Positions 32,562-40,611 of a DNA stretch of 64,000 nt are shown in pieces. A model generated the notes under the pieces. The model was not told where the DNA came from and made no database searches. It saw only the letters and a program-made list of their open reading frames with translations. Source of the DNA: Bariatricus massiliensis (GTDB lineage Bacteria > Bacillota > Clostridia > Lachnospirales > Lachnospiraceae); assembly GCF_900086725.1 (NCBI RefSeq), contig NZ_LT574838.1:498986-562985 (forward strand), written 5' to 3'. The position numbers and the translations under genes are program-made. Within the stretch, counting starts at the first letter, position 1; the number at the start of each line of letters is the position of its first letter.

Positions 32562-33998
32562 TCAACATTTTTCCATCAGCCGCACGTAAAATTCTACGGT
32601 CTTGACCAGCGTGTCCACCGGCACCCTTTCGTTATTCCCATGAATCATGCCCCGCTCTTCTTTGGACAATTTCATCGCTGAGAATTTATATACGCGGTCT
32701 GTGATATCGCAGTAGTGCCACGAATCACTGCATGCCATCATCAGATACGGTGATACGAGAGCCTGAGGCCATGTGTCGGCCACCGCTTTGCAAAGTCTCT
32801 TATATTCTTCGCAGTCCGTGTCAGACTCTGCGGAGGGGTTTCTTCCTTCCACAACTGCCACTTCAATATTCTTATTGTGTATCGTCTGTTCCAAATATGC
32901 CCGCGCGGATTCCACCGTGTCTTTTCCGAGCAACCGCAGGTTCATCCCCACAGACGCCACAGGCGGAATCACATTGTAAGCTTTGCCCCCTTCCATCTTT
33001 GTCATGGCGCAGGTGGTGCGCATCATCGCATTCAATTCTCCGCCGGATTTGCGGCAGATTCTATCGAACAATCCTTCAAAGCACCACAGATTGGCAAATA
33101 CAATCTTGTACACGAAAGTAGAGTGCCTGCCCAGTGTGTCCAGCATCTCCCGCACTGGTTTGGTAAGCTGGCGCGGGAACGGGTGGTTCTCTACTTCTGT
33201 AACGGCCTGTGCCAGTTCTCCCACTATCGTGTGGACAGGGGGCATGGATGCGTGGCCGCCGGAGCTTTTGGCACGGAATTCTATATTGGTAAGCCCCTTT
33301 TCCGCAATGCCTATCAGGGCGCATTCCCTTTCCACGCCGGGGAATACATTCTCTACCACGGCCCCTCCTTCATCCACAACAAGGGCCGGTTTTATTCCTC
33401 TTTCTTTTAAAAGCTTCACCATCATCGGGCAGGTAGGGCCGTTGATCTCCTCCTGACCGGAAAAGGCAAAATAGATATCATGCGAGGGGGTAAATCCTTC
33501 TGCTATCAGCTTTTCCGCCGCTTCCATGATACCGCAGAGCGTCCCCTTCGTGTCCAGCGTCCCTCTGCCCCAAAGCACGCCGTCTTCTACGATTCCTTCA
33601 AAGGCCGGCTTTTCCCACTGGCTCTCTTCCACCGGAACCACATCGTAATGGGACATCAGAACTACTGGTTCTTCTTCACTTTTTCCTTTCCAGTGATACA
33701 GCATGCCATTGATTCCCGCGAACTCCCGCCGGCACGTCTCATGTACCTTTGGATAAAGCACTGGTAAGAGTTCTCTGAATTTTTCAAATTCCTTTTGCTC
33801 AATCAGTTTCTCGTCATTATAAGAGATTGTTCTGCAGCGAATCATCTCTGCCATGTGTTCCACGATTTTCTGCTCATCCAGTTCCGGTTTTTTGCCGGAA
33901 GGCTTTATCTCTTCTTTCGGTTTAAATGCAGCGGCCCGTGCAAGAAGAATCACGAGAAACACTGCGATTACCGCCAAAACTATCCACAATATAATCAT
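32562..33998 (-). CDS. Membrane-anchored M20 carboxypeptidase/N-acyl amino acid hydrolase (PM20D1/CPS-like)
   Basis: This 478-residue protein has an N-terminal membrane helix (about 2-22) and the M20 motifs LMSHYDVVPV, GRGTLDTKG, the catalytic Glu pair in FSGQEEINGP, VVDEGGAV and the late metal-binding MIHGNNERVP. Sequence order and length resemble the yeast carboxypeptidase S / PM20D1 branch, which handles C-terminal peptides or N-fatty-acyl amino acids. RBS AAGGGG. It lies 15 bp downstream of the partner membrane gene and 35 bp upstream of the GntR gene. Orientation of the catalytic domain (in or out) cannot be decided. Confidence 0.9.
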   Translation of the reverse strand: MIILWIVLAVIAVFLVILLARAAAFKPKEEIKPSGKKPELDEQKIVEHMAEMIRCRTISYNDEKLIEQKEFEKFRELLPVLYPKVHETCRREFAGINGMLYHWKGKSEEEPVVLMSHYDVVPVEESQWEKPAFEGIVEDGVLWGRGTLDTKGTLCGIMEAAEKLIAEGFTPSHDIYFAFSGQEEINGPTCPMMVKLLKERGIKPALVVDEGGAVVENVFPGVERECALIGIAEKGLTNIEFRAKSSGGHASMPPVHTIVGELAQAVTEVENHPFPRQLTKPVREMLDTLGRHSTFVYKIVFANLWCFEGLFDRICRKSGGELNAMMRTTCAMTKMEGGKAYNVIPPVASVGMNLRLLGKDTVESARAYLEQTIHNKNIEVAVVEGRNPSAESDTDCEEYKRLCKAVADTWPQALVSPYLMMACSDSWHYCDITDRVYKFSAMKLSKEERGMIHGNNERVPVDTLVKTVEFYVRLMEKC

Positions 33999-34012
33999 AC
34001 AAACACCCCTTT

Positions 34013-34678
34013 TTACAGTTTTCCTTTCTTATATAGGATTCTCGCCGAGCCGATCGCTATCAGAGCCCCCACCGGAACGAGCACGCCCACGGAGCCGGAC
34101 AGTGACGGTACGAGCAGGAACAAAACGACCATAAATATAAGCGGCGCCACTGCGATCTTCCAATTTTTACTCACGTATACAACCGCCAGCCCTCCGAACA
34201 GGGCGGGTAGGATATTGTCAAATGCCGGTTTCAATGCCGGGGAATTCAAAACCGGGGTCAGCGGAACCAAGAGAAGTACTCCTGCCGCAATAATCAGGGT
34301 GGTGACAATGGAGGATGTGGCAACCGCAATGGTGGAGACCAGCTCCCCCTCCTCAGTTCCCGGTTTCACTCTCGCATTTTCCATGGCGGTCAGCGCCGCC
34401 GGCACTTTTAAGTTGGTCAGATTCCCGGTCACGAACGCCAAATAAGAGCCCGCCGTTCCCAGCATCGGCACAAAGGTCAGCACCTCGATAAAGCCTACCG
34501 TCCAAAATATGGGTGCCACTCCGATCAGGCCTTTCAGCACCGGGCCAATGCCGGGCCACGCGTGATAATAAAGGCAGGCGCCAATGGGGAAGGAGAAGAT
34601 AACTGCAAGTGCGAGAAGAATCCAGATTCTCCCGTAAAAATGTGTCATGTCGTCATATGTTTTTTTATTTTTCCCCAT
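34013..34678 (-). CDS. Polytopic membrane protein, partner of the DUF5058 protein (locus 1)
   Basis: This 221-residue protein has about five hydrophobic segments. It shares a pattern with the protein at 61934-62629: an N-terminal Tyr/Lys-rich cytosolic tail, GxxGSYLAFVTGNLTNLKVP (compare GPAGTYMAFLSGNISNMRIP at the second locus), then PGTEEGELVSTIAVATS (compare PGTEKGSIIATIGMAVS). Its end is 15 bp from the M20 gene and its start 5 bp from the DUF5058 gene. RBS AGGAGG. I infer that it forms the second subunit of a transporter with the DUF5058 protein. No transport class motif was recognised. Confidence 0.82.
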   Translation of the reverse strand: MGKNKKTYDDMTHFYGRIWILLALAVIFSFPIGACLYYHAWPGIGPVLKGLIGVAPIFWTVGFIEVLTFVPMLGTAGSYLAFVTGNLTNLKVPAALTAMENARVKPGTEEGELVSTIAVATSSIVTTLIIAAGVLLLVPLTPVLNSPALKPAFDNILPALFGGLAVVYVSKNWKIAVAPLIFMVVLFLLVPSLSGSVGVLVPVGALIAIGSARILYKKGKL

Positions 34679-34682
34679 AGAG

Positions 34683-35408
34683 CTACCCTCCTATCACCGG
34701 TGTGATTACCACCGCGAATATCATGGCTCCCAGCATGCTGATGGGAACCGCATAATTTTCCAGCCATTTTATGCCGCATTTTTTAATCAGCAGGCCGCAG
34801 ACAGCCATAAGCAATGCGGAAAAGAGAAGGACGAAGATGGGAATCCATCCTTGCAGCCCCTGTCTGATATCCGCGAAGACCATGCCTAAAAAGGCGGATA
34901 TCATTCCCAAAAACAGCGCTGTCATGACAATATCCCCCCATTTGTCATCCTTCTGTTTTATTTTCATAAGGCCGCCCTGTATCTTTTTAATAAAAAGCGG
35001 TACCCAGATAAGTCCCGGGAATATACCCAGCGTCATGACCCATGCAATGGCCGTGTACACTTTAGGGTCTGTCACCATCTCGGACAGCGAGACCTGCAGT
35101 GCATTCGCCGTTGATGTAGCCGCCGGCAGCTCATATGTAATAGCGCCCAAAACACTAAGTCTCATCCATGGAAGCGCAATTCCCAAAAACTTAGATAATG
35201 TGATAACCCCCAGCAGTATGGATACAGCCGGTGCAAACGTAAATACCGCCGTAGATATCATGGTCTTTTTCATCTGCTTCATATCCATCCCCAGCTCCTT
35301 CGCCCTGTGCCACGAGCGCACGAGAAAGAATAGGGACTGGGCAATGACAAATAAAATAATGAACCCCGCCATGACGAATAAAAATGTACTGTTCGGATTA
35401 AACTGCAT
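34683..35408 (-). CDS. DUF5058-family membrane protein (locus 1)
   Basis: This protein of about 241 residues has six or so membrane segments. Diagnostic shared features with the 62644-63387 protein are an early FxxxRxxxRAKELGMDMKQMKKTMIS-like cytosolic loop (here KELGMDMKQMKKTM), then PAVSILLGVITL, LPWMRLSVLGAITYE and a C-terminal WLENYAVPISMLGAM. The start was set at the ATG at 35408 since GAGGTGG sits 6 bp upstream; an ATG two codons earlier is too close, and the longer ORF would run through a palindrome. First gene of the locus 1 operon. Function is unproven; it is inferred to be a permease subunit. Confidence 0.82.
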   Translation of the reverse strand: MQFNPNSTFLFVMAGFIILFVIAQSLFFLVRSWHRAKELGMDMKQMKKTMISTAVFTFAPAVSILLGVITLSKFLGIALPWMRLSVLGAITYELPAATSTANALQVSLSEMVTDPKVYTAIAWVMTLGIFPGLIWVPLFIKKIQGGLMKIKQKDDKWGDIVMTALFLGMISAFLGMVFADIRQGLQGWIPIFVLLFSALLMAVCGLLIKKCGIKWLENYAVPISMLGAMIFAVVITPVIGG

Positions 35409-35481
35409 AGACATCCACCTCTTTCCTTTTTTGATAACTCTTGTTGCTCTTATTTTACCACTATTTACACAAAGACGCAAA

Positions 35482-35515
35482 GGGGACGGGTCCCGATGCA
35501 TCGGGACCCGTCCCC
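35482..35515. repeat. Dispersed palindrome, copy 2
   Basis: GGGGACGGGTCCCGATG is followed immediately by its exact reverse complement: a 34-bp perfect palindrome with no loop. It shares GGGGACRGGTCCCGATG with the copy at 17671. It lies between trxA and the DUF5058 operon. A smaller hairpin, ACAATTC-AAA-GAATTGT (35520-35536), follows and may be the trxA terminator. Confidence 0.88.
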
Positions 35516-35560
35516 CTCTACAATTCAAAGAATTGTCAGTCTTCTCACTTTGATTTTTTA

Positions 35561-35866
35561 CTAGAACATACTCATGATTTCAACTTTGCTTTTTGCTCCC
35601 ATTTCTCTTTTGATGACTTTGCCATCTTTGAAAACTAGAAATGTTGGAATTGACATGACTTGGTATTGTCTGGCCAGTTCCATCTGCTCATCTACATTGA
35701 CCTTGCATACCTTTACTTCGGACTCATCGTCAGCGATTTCTTCGATAATGGGAAGTACCATCTGGCAAGGCCCGCACCATTCTGCCCAGAAATCTACAAG
35801 TACTGGTTTGTCTGATTCTAATACCTCTTTCTGAAAATTTTCCTTGGTTATATGAATTGCTGCCAT
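35561..35866 (-). CDS. trxA: Thioredoxin
   Basis: This 101-residue protein has the thioredoxin fold and the active site WAEWCGPCQM; the cis-Pro loop is MSIPTFLVF. It reduces disulfides in cytoplasmic proteins. The ATG at 35866 is chosen because AGGAG precedes it and the encoded length matches the family; the longer ORF extends into the spacer toward cysK. It follows cysK on the same strand, a thiol-metabolism pair. The usual thioredoxin reductase is not adjacent; the reductase-like flavoprotein at 57 kb lacks the CxxC. Confidence 0.95.
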   Translation of the reverse strand: MAAIHITKENFQKEVLESDKPVLVDFWAEWCGPCQMVLPIIEEIADDESEVKVCKVNVDEQMELARQYQVMSIPTFLVFKDGKVIKREMGAKSKVEIMSMF

Positions 35867-35940
35867 AATTTTATTCTCCTTTTCTATGCTTTTCTTGATG
35901 TGTATTATATCCATTTTTCGACTGCTTATCTGTGATTCGG

Positions 35941-36882
35941 TCACAATCCATTTCTATCTTCAAATAATTGTGTGGAAAAATACCTTTCGGCTGTATCCGG
36001 CAGTATAGTGACAACCGTCTTGCCTTTTCCGAGCTTTTTAGCCATCCGCAGTGCCACTGCCACATTGCTGCCACTGGAGATACCACACATCAGCCCTTCT
36101 TTTCCGGCCAATTGTCTTGCGGTTTCCAGCGCCTCTTCATCACTGATTCGTACAATATCCGAATAGATATGCTGATTTAGGATTCGTGGTATCAAGCCAT
36201 CCCCAATCCCCATCTGAATATGCCCGGTCACTTCCCCTCCTGAGAGGATGGCCGCATGCTCCGGCTCCACCGCCCATATCTCCGTCCTAGGATTGGCTTC
36301 CCGCAGCGCTTCTCCGACACCGGTTATAGTGCCTCCGGTTCCGATACCGCAGCAGAAGCCGTCTATCCGCTTTCCCGCCTGCCTTATAATCTCCAGCCCA
36401 GTCCCTTCCCTGTGCGCCATGACATTCGCCGGATTTTCAAACTGCTGGGGGACAAATACGTGGGGATTCTCCTCGGCCATTTTTTCCGCCGCTTTTAAAC
36501 ACTTCCCAATGCACTCCCCGATATTGCCCTCGTCGTGGATGACACGCACCTCTGCGCCATAATGCTGTACCAGCTTTCTGCGCTCCTCGCTGACAGAATC
36601 CGGCATAATAATGATTGTACGATAACCTTTCACCGCCCCGATGAGGGCGAGGCCGATTCCTTGATTACCGCTGGTAGGCTCTACGATAATGGTATCCTTG
36701 TGTATACGTCCCGCTTTTTCTGCCGTCTCTATCATCTTCATGGCCGTCCTCGTCTTAATAGAACCGCCTATATTTACCGCCTCAAACTTGACCAGTACTT
36801 CCGCATCCTCTTTTCCTGTCATTCTATTCAGCCGGATAAGCGGGGTATTCCCTGCCGCCTCCAATACATTGTCTGCTATCAT
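35941..36882 (-). CDS. cysK: Cysteine synthase (O-acetylserine sulfhydrylase)
   Basis: This 313-residue PLP enzyme makes L-cysteine from O-acetylserine and sulfide. The PLP Lys is in VNIGGSIKTRTAMKMIE, the substrate loop is EPTSGNQGIGLA, the PLP phosphate-binding loop is GIGTGGTITGVG, and the late Ser/Gly loop is GISSGSNVAVA. The PLP motif reads GGSIKTRTA rather than the commoner NPxxSVKDR, and the substrate loop has Gln after Asn, placing it in a divergent CysK/CysM-like branch. RBS GGAGC. It is upstream of trxA and likely co-transcribed. A cystathionine beta-synthase-like role is less likely given the length. Confidence 0.9.
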   Translation of the reverse strand: MIADNVLEAAGNTPLIRLNRMTGKEDAEVLVKFEAVNIGGSIKTRTAMKMIETAEKAGRIHKDTIIVEPTSGNQGIGLALIGAVKGYRTIIIMPDSVSEERRKLVQHYGAEVRVIHDEGNIGECIGKCLKAAEKMAEENPHVFVPQQFENPANVMAHREGTGLEIIRQAGKRIDGFCCGIGTGGTITGVGEALREANPRTEIWAVEPEHAAILSGGEVTGHIQMGIGDGLIPRILNQHIYSDIVRISDEEALETARQLAGKEGLMCGISSGSNVAVALRMAKKLGKGKTVVTILPDTAERYFSTQLFEDRNGL

Positions 36883-37022
36883 AATAATTGCTCCATCATT
36901 CTTCTTAAATATTATATTCCCCCTCTCCTATTACGTCCACCACGTTTTATTCTACCACAAACGCAGAAAAGGAAGCGGCGTGCAGCGACATTTCCTTTTC
37001 AAGTGGTGGCTTGCCGGTATAG

Positions 37023-37081
37023 TATGCCGCTTGAGCGGCATAAAGGCAATGCAATTGCCTTAATTGCACATATGTGCAATT
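37023..37081. promoter_or_regulatory. Three consecutive palindromes in the cysK / Crp-Fnr divergent region
   Basis: TATGCCGCT-TG-AGCGGCATA (37023-37042), AAGGCAAT-GCA-ATTGCCTT (37043-37061) and AATTGCACATATGTGCAATT (37062-37081) follow one another without gaps. The last is a perfect 20-bp palindrome. They lie just upstream of the regulator's promoter. They could be operators, stem-loops of a small RNA, or a mobile palindromic cluster. The rest of 36883-37185 contains the cysK leader and the promoter described next. Confidence 0.75.
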
Positions 37082-37105
37082 ATTATACCATAAACAAAGT
37101 TATAT

Positions 37106-37134
37106 TTGTAGAAGCATAGGCAACGTGATAAAAT
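37106..37134 (+). promoter_or_regulatory. Candidate promoter of the second Crp/Fnr gene
   Basis: TTGTAG (37106-37111), a 17-bp spacer and TAAAAT (37129-37134) lie about 50 bp before the start codon. The 20-bp palindrome ends 24 bp upstream of the -35, a position suited to an activator or autoregulatory site. Confidence 0.5.
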
Positions 37135-37185
37135 AAATTCAACAACTTTTAAAGAAAGGCGCCTTCATTGGCAGCAGGAGAAAAA

Positions 37186-37842
37186 ATGACACGAATACCC
37201 GATAAATATTTTGCCTCCTTCCAGCAAATAGGCACGAAAAAAACATTTAAAAAAGAGGAGCTTATCTACCTCCAGAATGACTCGGCCGACTTCCTATACC
37301 TGATTGTCGAGGGCAGGGTGCGTGTTTATACCATTTCTTCTTCCGGCCGTGAGACGACACTGGAAATACTGGAAAAGGGGAGAATCTTTGGCGAATCCTC
37401 CTTCCTCAGCGGACGGGTGCGCCCTACCACGGTAGCCGCGGTAAATAACGTGACACTTATCCTGTGCCATGTGCAGAACCTGATTCCACTTCTGTCCAGC
37501 TCACCGGAACTCATGACCTTACTCTTTCAACATTTAAGCGAGACCTGCAACCATCTCTGCCGGCAGATATACCGTTTGACCAATTTTAACCGTTACCAGC
37601 AGATAGCAGATTTTTTATTAGAAGAGACATCTGCTGCCAACATCGATAAGAATATCACGGAAAACACGCTTCCCTATACCCATGAAGAAATCGGAGGAAT
37701 TCTCGGCCTCAACCGGGTTACGGTGTCCCGTGTCCTGTCACAGTTCGCCCGGCAGGGACTAATTCAAAGTGATTATGGGAAAATCACAGTGTTAGACCGG
37801 AATGGCCTCGAAAATGCAACAAAAAACGACGCCGAATTGTAA
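37186..37842 (+). CDS. Crp/Fnr-family transcriptional regulator (second of two)
   Basis: This 218-residue protein has a sensor barrel (about 10-125; LYLIVEGRVRVYTISSSGRE, GESSFLSGRVRP) and a C-terminal HTH (YTHEEIGGILGLNRVTVSRV). Without a Cys cluster it is not Fnr in the strict sense. The ATG at 37186 is preferred because AGGAG is 5 bp upstream; a TTG at 37168 would add six residues. It precedes yitT by about 60 bp on the same strand. It is distinct in sequence from the regulator at 23.7 kb. Confidence 0.9.
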   Translation: MTRIPDKYFASFQQIGTKKTFKKEELIYLQNDSADFLYLIVEGRVRVYTISSSGRETTLEILEKGRIFGESSFLSGRVRPTTVAAVNNVTLILCHVQNLIPLLSSSPELMTLLFQHLSETCNHLCRQIYRLTNFNRYQQIADFLLEETSAANIDKNITENTLPYTHEEIGGILGLNRVTVSRVLSQFARQGLIQSDYGKITVLDRNGLENATKNDAEL

Positions 37843-37900
37843 TCTATGCTACAGTCCATACCTCCCCTCTTGTTTATAATTTTCGTGGAGGTGTAAAATA

Positions 37901-38743
37901 ATGAAAAATAAGCTTTTATCCTACTTAGTCATTATACTTGGGGGAAGTATGACCGCCGCTGCATTCGCTTTCTTTGTTCTGCCCCAAGGTTTGGTCGCCG
38001 GAGGCGTTACGGGACTTTCTGTGATTCTTGCCCCGTTTCTCAAACTGCCGGTATCTTGGATTGTACTGTGTATCAATATTCTGCTCTTTCTACTGGGCTG
38101 GATATTCGCAGGAAAAGAATTTGTCTTCAAAACTCTGATCATGACCTTTTTGTTCCCTTTCCTGCTGGAAGTTTTCGGTAAGATTACATACTTTCAAGCG
38201 CTGGAATCCGATCCTCTTTTAAGCAGCTTAATTGCCGGCTGCCTGCTTGGAATCGGAAGCGGCCTGATTTTAAGGGCTAACGGGTCTAGCGGAGGATTTG
38301 ATATACTGGGCGTCGTGCTCAACAAGAAATTCGGAGTCGCCATCTCCGTTGTCATGTATGTCTGTGACTGTACCGTCATCCTCTATCAGGCTCTTTACAA
38401 GCCACTTACGTCTGTAGTTTACGGTATTGTCGTTATTCTGTGCTGCAGCATCATGGTAAACAAAATCATTACACACGGGGAATCTAAGGTACAGTTGTTA
38501 GTGTTTTCTAAAAATCAGGAAGACATACGGCTGCAATTACTCAACTCTTTCGACACCGGCGTGACTCTTTTAAACGCAGAGAACGGCTATCAGCGCACGG
38601 ATACTAAGATTATCCTTACTATTCTGCCATACAGCAAAGTCAACGCAGTCAAAAAGATGATATATACTGTGGATCCCTATGCATTTACCGTAATTAACGG
38701 TGTAAATTATGTGGGCGGCCGAGGTTACAGCATCGGCCGGTAG
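37901..38743 (+). CDS. YitT-family membrane protein (DUF161/DUF2179)
   Basis: This 280-residue protein has five or six N-terminal membrane segments with the family patches GGVTGLS and RANGSSGGFDILGV. A soluble C-terminal DUF2179 domain of about 80 residues follows (TDTKIILTILPYSKVNAVKK, then DPYAFTVINGVNYVGGRGYS). Such proteins are common multi-copy membrane proteins of Firmicutes; transport has been suggested but not shown. RBS GGAGGTG. The stop lies 13 bp before the sensor kinase start, so the kinase and regulator downstream may be co-transcribed with it. Confidence 0.92.
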   Translation: MKNKLLSYLVIILGGSMTAAAFAFFVLPQGLVAGGVTGLSVILAPFLKLPVSWIVLCINILLFLLGWIFAGKEFVFKTLIMTFLFPFLLEVFGKITYFQALESDPLLSSLIAGCLLGIGSGLILRANGSSGGFDILGVVLNKKFGVAISVVMYVCDCTVILYQALYKPLTSVVYGIVVILCCSIMVNKIITHGESKVQLLVFSKNQEDIRLQLLNSFDTGVTLLNAENGYQRTDTKIILTILPYSKVNAVKKMIYTVDPYAFTVINGVNYVGGRGYSIGR

Positions 38744-38756
38744 AAAGGAACATACG

Positions 38757-39812
38757 ATGAAAAAGCTCTTAACCAATCATTGGTTTATAACATTCATCAC
38801 ACTGACGGCCGCTACCATTCTGGCCTTCGTATTCTTTTATCTAGTTCCGCAAAATTCTGCAAATATAGCTCTGCTCTATATTCTGGCCCTTCTCGTGGTC
38901 ACTCTGCGCACCACAGGATACCGGTATGGTATCTTTGCTGCGCTTTTTTCCGTCATCTGCATTAATTTCCTCTTCACTTATCCCTACTTCCATCTAAACT
39001 TTACGTTGACCGGATACCCCATCACCTTTATTGGAATGCTCGCTATCACCTTGATCACAGCCACCACTGCTGCCCGTTTAAAAAAGCAGGCAGCAATTAT
39101 TGCGGAACGTGAAAAAACAATCAAGGAAGCCGAGCGCGAAAAAATCCGTGCCAATCTGCTCCGCGCCGTATCCCACGACCTGCGGACGCCTCTTACAAGT
39201 ATCATCGGGGCATCCTCGTCTTTTCTCGAAGGAGAAGACTATTTGTCAGAGGAAGAAAAACGGGAACTCATCACCAACATAAATAACGATTCAAACTGGC
39301 TGCTTAATATGGTAGAAAATCTGCTCAGTGTCACACGTATACAAGAAGACGGCCAGAAAGTTAAAAAGTCACCTGAAGTTGTGGAGGAGGTGGTATCAGA
39401 GGCCGCCGGCAGGCTGAAAAAACGACTCCCAGACGCCCAGTTCAATATCCACGTGCCTTTAGAATTTCTTATGGTTCCCATGGATGCGATTCTGATTGAG
39501 CAGGTTCTTATCAACCTTCTGGAAAATGCCGTCATTCATTCTGGCAGCGACCGTCCCGCCGAATTGGGCATAACAGAGAACGAGGAGACTATCATTTTTG
39601 AAATTAAAGATTACGGACGTGGGCTGGATGATTCCCAGCTTGACAATCTATTCCTCGGGACTTACTCTGCCAGCGAAACATCGGATGGACACAAAGGCAT
39701 GGGTATCGGCCTCTCTATCTGCCGTACAATTGTCGAAGCCCACGGGGGACAGATATCCGCCCGCAACCATGAACACGGCGCTGTCTTCACGTTCACACTG
39801 CCAAAAACATAG
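38757..39812 (+). CDS. KdpD-like sensor histidine kinase lacking the N-terminal KdpD/USP module
   Basis: This 351-residue kinase corresponds only to the C-terminal half of KdpD. It has four membrane helices of DUF4118 type (about 8-105), a linker helix, a HisKA domain with the phospho-acceptor His in AVSHDLRTPLTSIIGAS, and an ATPase domain with N-box NLLENAVIHSG, G1 DYGRGLD and G2 GMGIGLSICRTIV. The ATG at 38757 has AGAAAGGAAC upstream. It is followed 15 bp later by its response regulator. No kdpFABC genes are nearby, so potassium control is not shown; the truncation also occurs in K+-independent relatives. Confidence 0.93.
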   Translation: MKKLLTNHWFITFITLTAATILAFVFFYLVPQNSANIALLYILALLVVTLRTTGYRYGIFAALFSVICINFLFTYPYFHLNFTLTGYPITFIGMLAITLITATTAARLKKQAAIIAEREKTIKEAEREKIRANLLRAVSHDLRTPLTSIIGASSSFLEGEDYLSEEEKRELITNINNDSNWLLNMVENLLSVTRIQEDGQKVKKSPEVVEEVVSEAAGRLKKRLPDAQFNIHVPLEFLMVPMDAILIEQVLINLLENAVIHSGSDRPAELGITENEETIIFEIKDYGRGLDDSQLDNLFLGTYSASETSDGHKGMGIGLSICRTIVEAHGGQISARNHEHGAVFTFTLPKT

Positions 39813-39827
39813 GAGTATACAAAGACC

Positions 39828-40535
39828 ATGCAGAAAAAAATAACTATTTTATTTATTGAAGACGAAAAAAATATATTGACCTTTGTCAGCACCATTCTTA
39901 AAAAACACAATTATAAAGTTCTGACAGCCTCGACGGGAGCGGAAGGTATACAGCTCATCAATTCAAACTGTCCTGATTTGATACTTCTAGATCTTGGGCT
40001 GCCCGACATGGATGGGCAGTTGATCATTCCCACTGTCCGAGAATGGACTAATTGTCCTATCATCGTCATTTCGGCCCGCACAAATGAGCGGGAAAAAGTA
40101 AAAGCTCTTGATTATGGGGCTGACGATTACATAACCAAGCCTTTCGGCACATCCGAATTACTGGCGAGAATCCGCACCTCACTCCGGCACAGCAGTCCTC
40201 TTGACACCGACGCAGGCCGAAACACGCACACTTATCAATGCCATGAACTTGTTCTCGACTTTCATAAGCGCACGCTTGCCATTAAGGGTAACCTTGTTCA
40301 TCTTACGCCGGTCGAATACAAGATTGTCGCATATCTGGCCCAGAACTCAGGAAAGGTCATAACCTATTCCGCACTTCTAAAAAATGTATGGGGCCCCTAT
40401 GCAGATGAAGACAATAAGATACTCCGTGTCAATATGGCAAATATCCGAAGAAAAATAGAAGAAAATCCGGCACAGCCTCAATACATCTTTACTGAAGTCG
40501 GCGTAGGCTACCGGATGAATGAAGATGACCGCTAA
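39828..40535 (+). CDS. KdpE-like OmpR/PhoB-family response regulator
   Basis: This 235-residue protein has a receiver domain (acidic EDE, phospho-Asp in ILLDLGLPDMDG, Lys in YITKPFG) and a winged-helix OmpR-type DNA-binding domain (HLTPVEYKIVAYLAQNSGKV, then NKILRVNMANIRRKIE and VGVGYRM). It pairs with the preceding kinase. OmpR-family regulators bind tandem half-sites about 11 bp apart, and a matching direct-repeat box overlaps its own stop codon, with a second one at 49977 (listed separately). Confidence 0.93.
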   Translation: MQKKITILFIEDEKNILTFVSTILKKHNYKVLTASTGAEGIQLINSNCPDLILLDLGLPDMDGQLIIPTVREWTNCPIIVISARTNEREKVKALDYGADDYITKPFGTSELLARIRTSLRHSSPLDTDAGRNTHTYQCHELVLDFHKRTLAIKGNLVHLTPVEYKIVAYLAQNSGKVITYSALLKNVWGPYADEDNKILRVNMANIRRKIEENPAQPQYIFTEVGVGYRMNEDDR

Positions 40536-40557
40536 AATTCCGCTAAGAAACCTCAAA
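40529..40557 (+). promoter_or_regulatory. Direct-repeat box, candidate response-regulator site 1
   Basis: CCGCTAA-AATT-CCGCTAA-GAAA-CCTCAAA is three 7-bp half-sites at exact 11-bp spacing; the first two are identical and the third is degenerate. It overlaps the stop codon of the KdpE-like gene and lies upstream of a promoter TTGCAT (40563-40568), 16 bp, TATAGT (40585-40590). The geometry is that of PhoB/OmpR-type activator sites. The same architecture recurs at 49977. Confidence 0.6.
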
Positions 40558-40611
40558 ATTTATTGCATCTGACACGAAAAGGTATATAGTAGATATCAAA
40601 GAGGTGATCTT

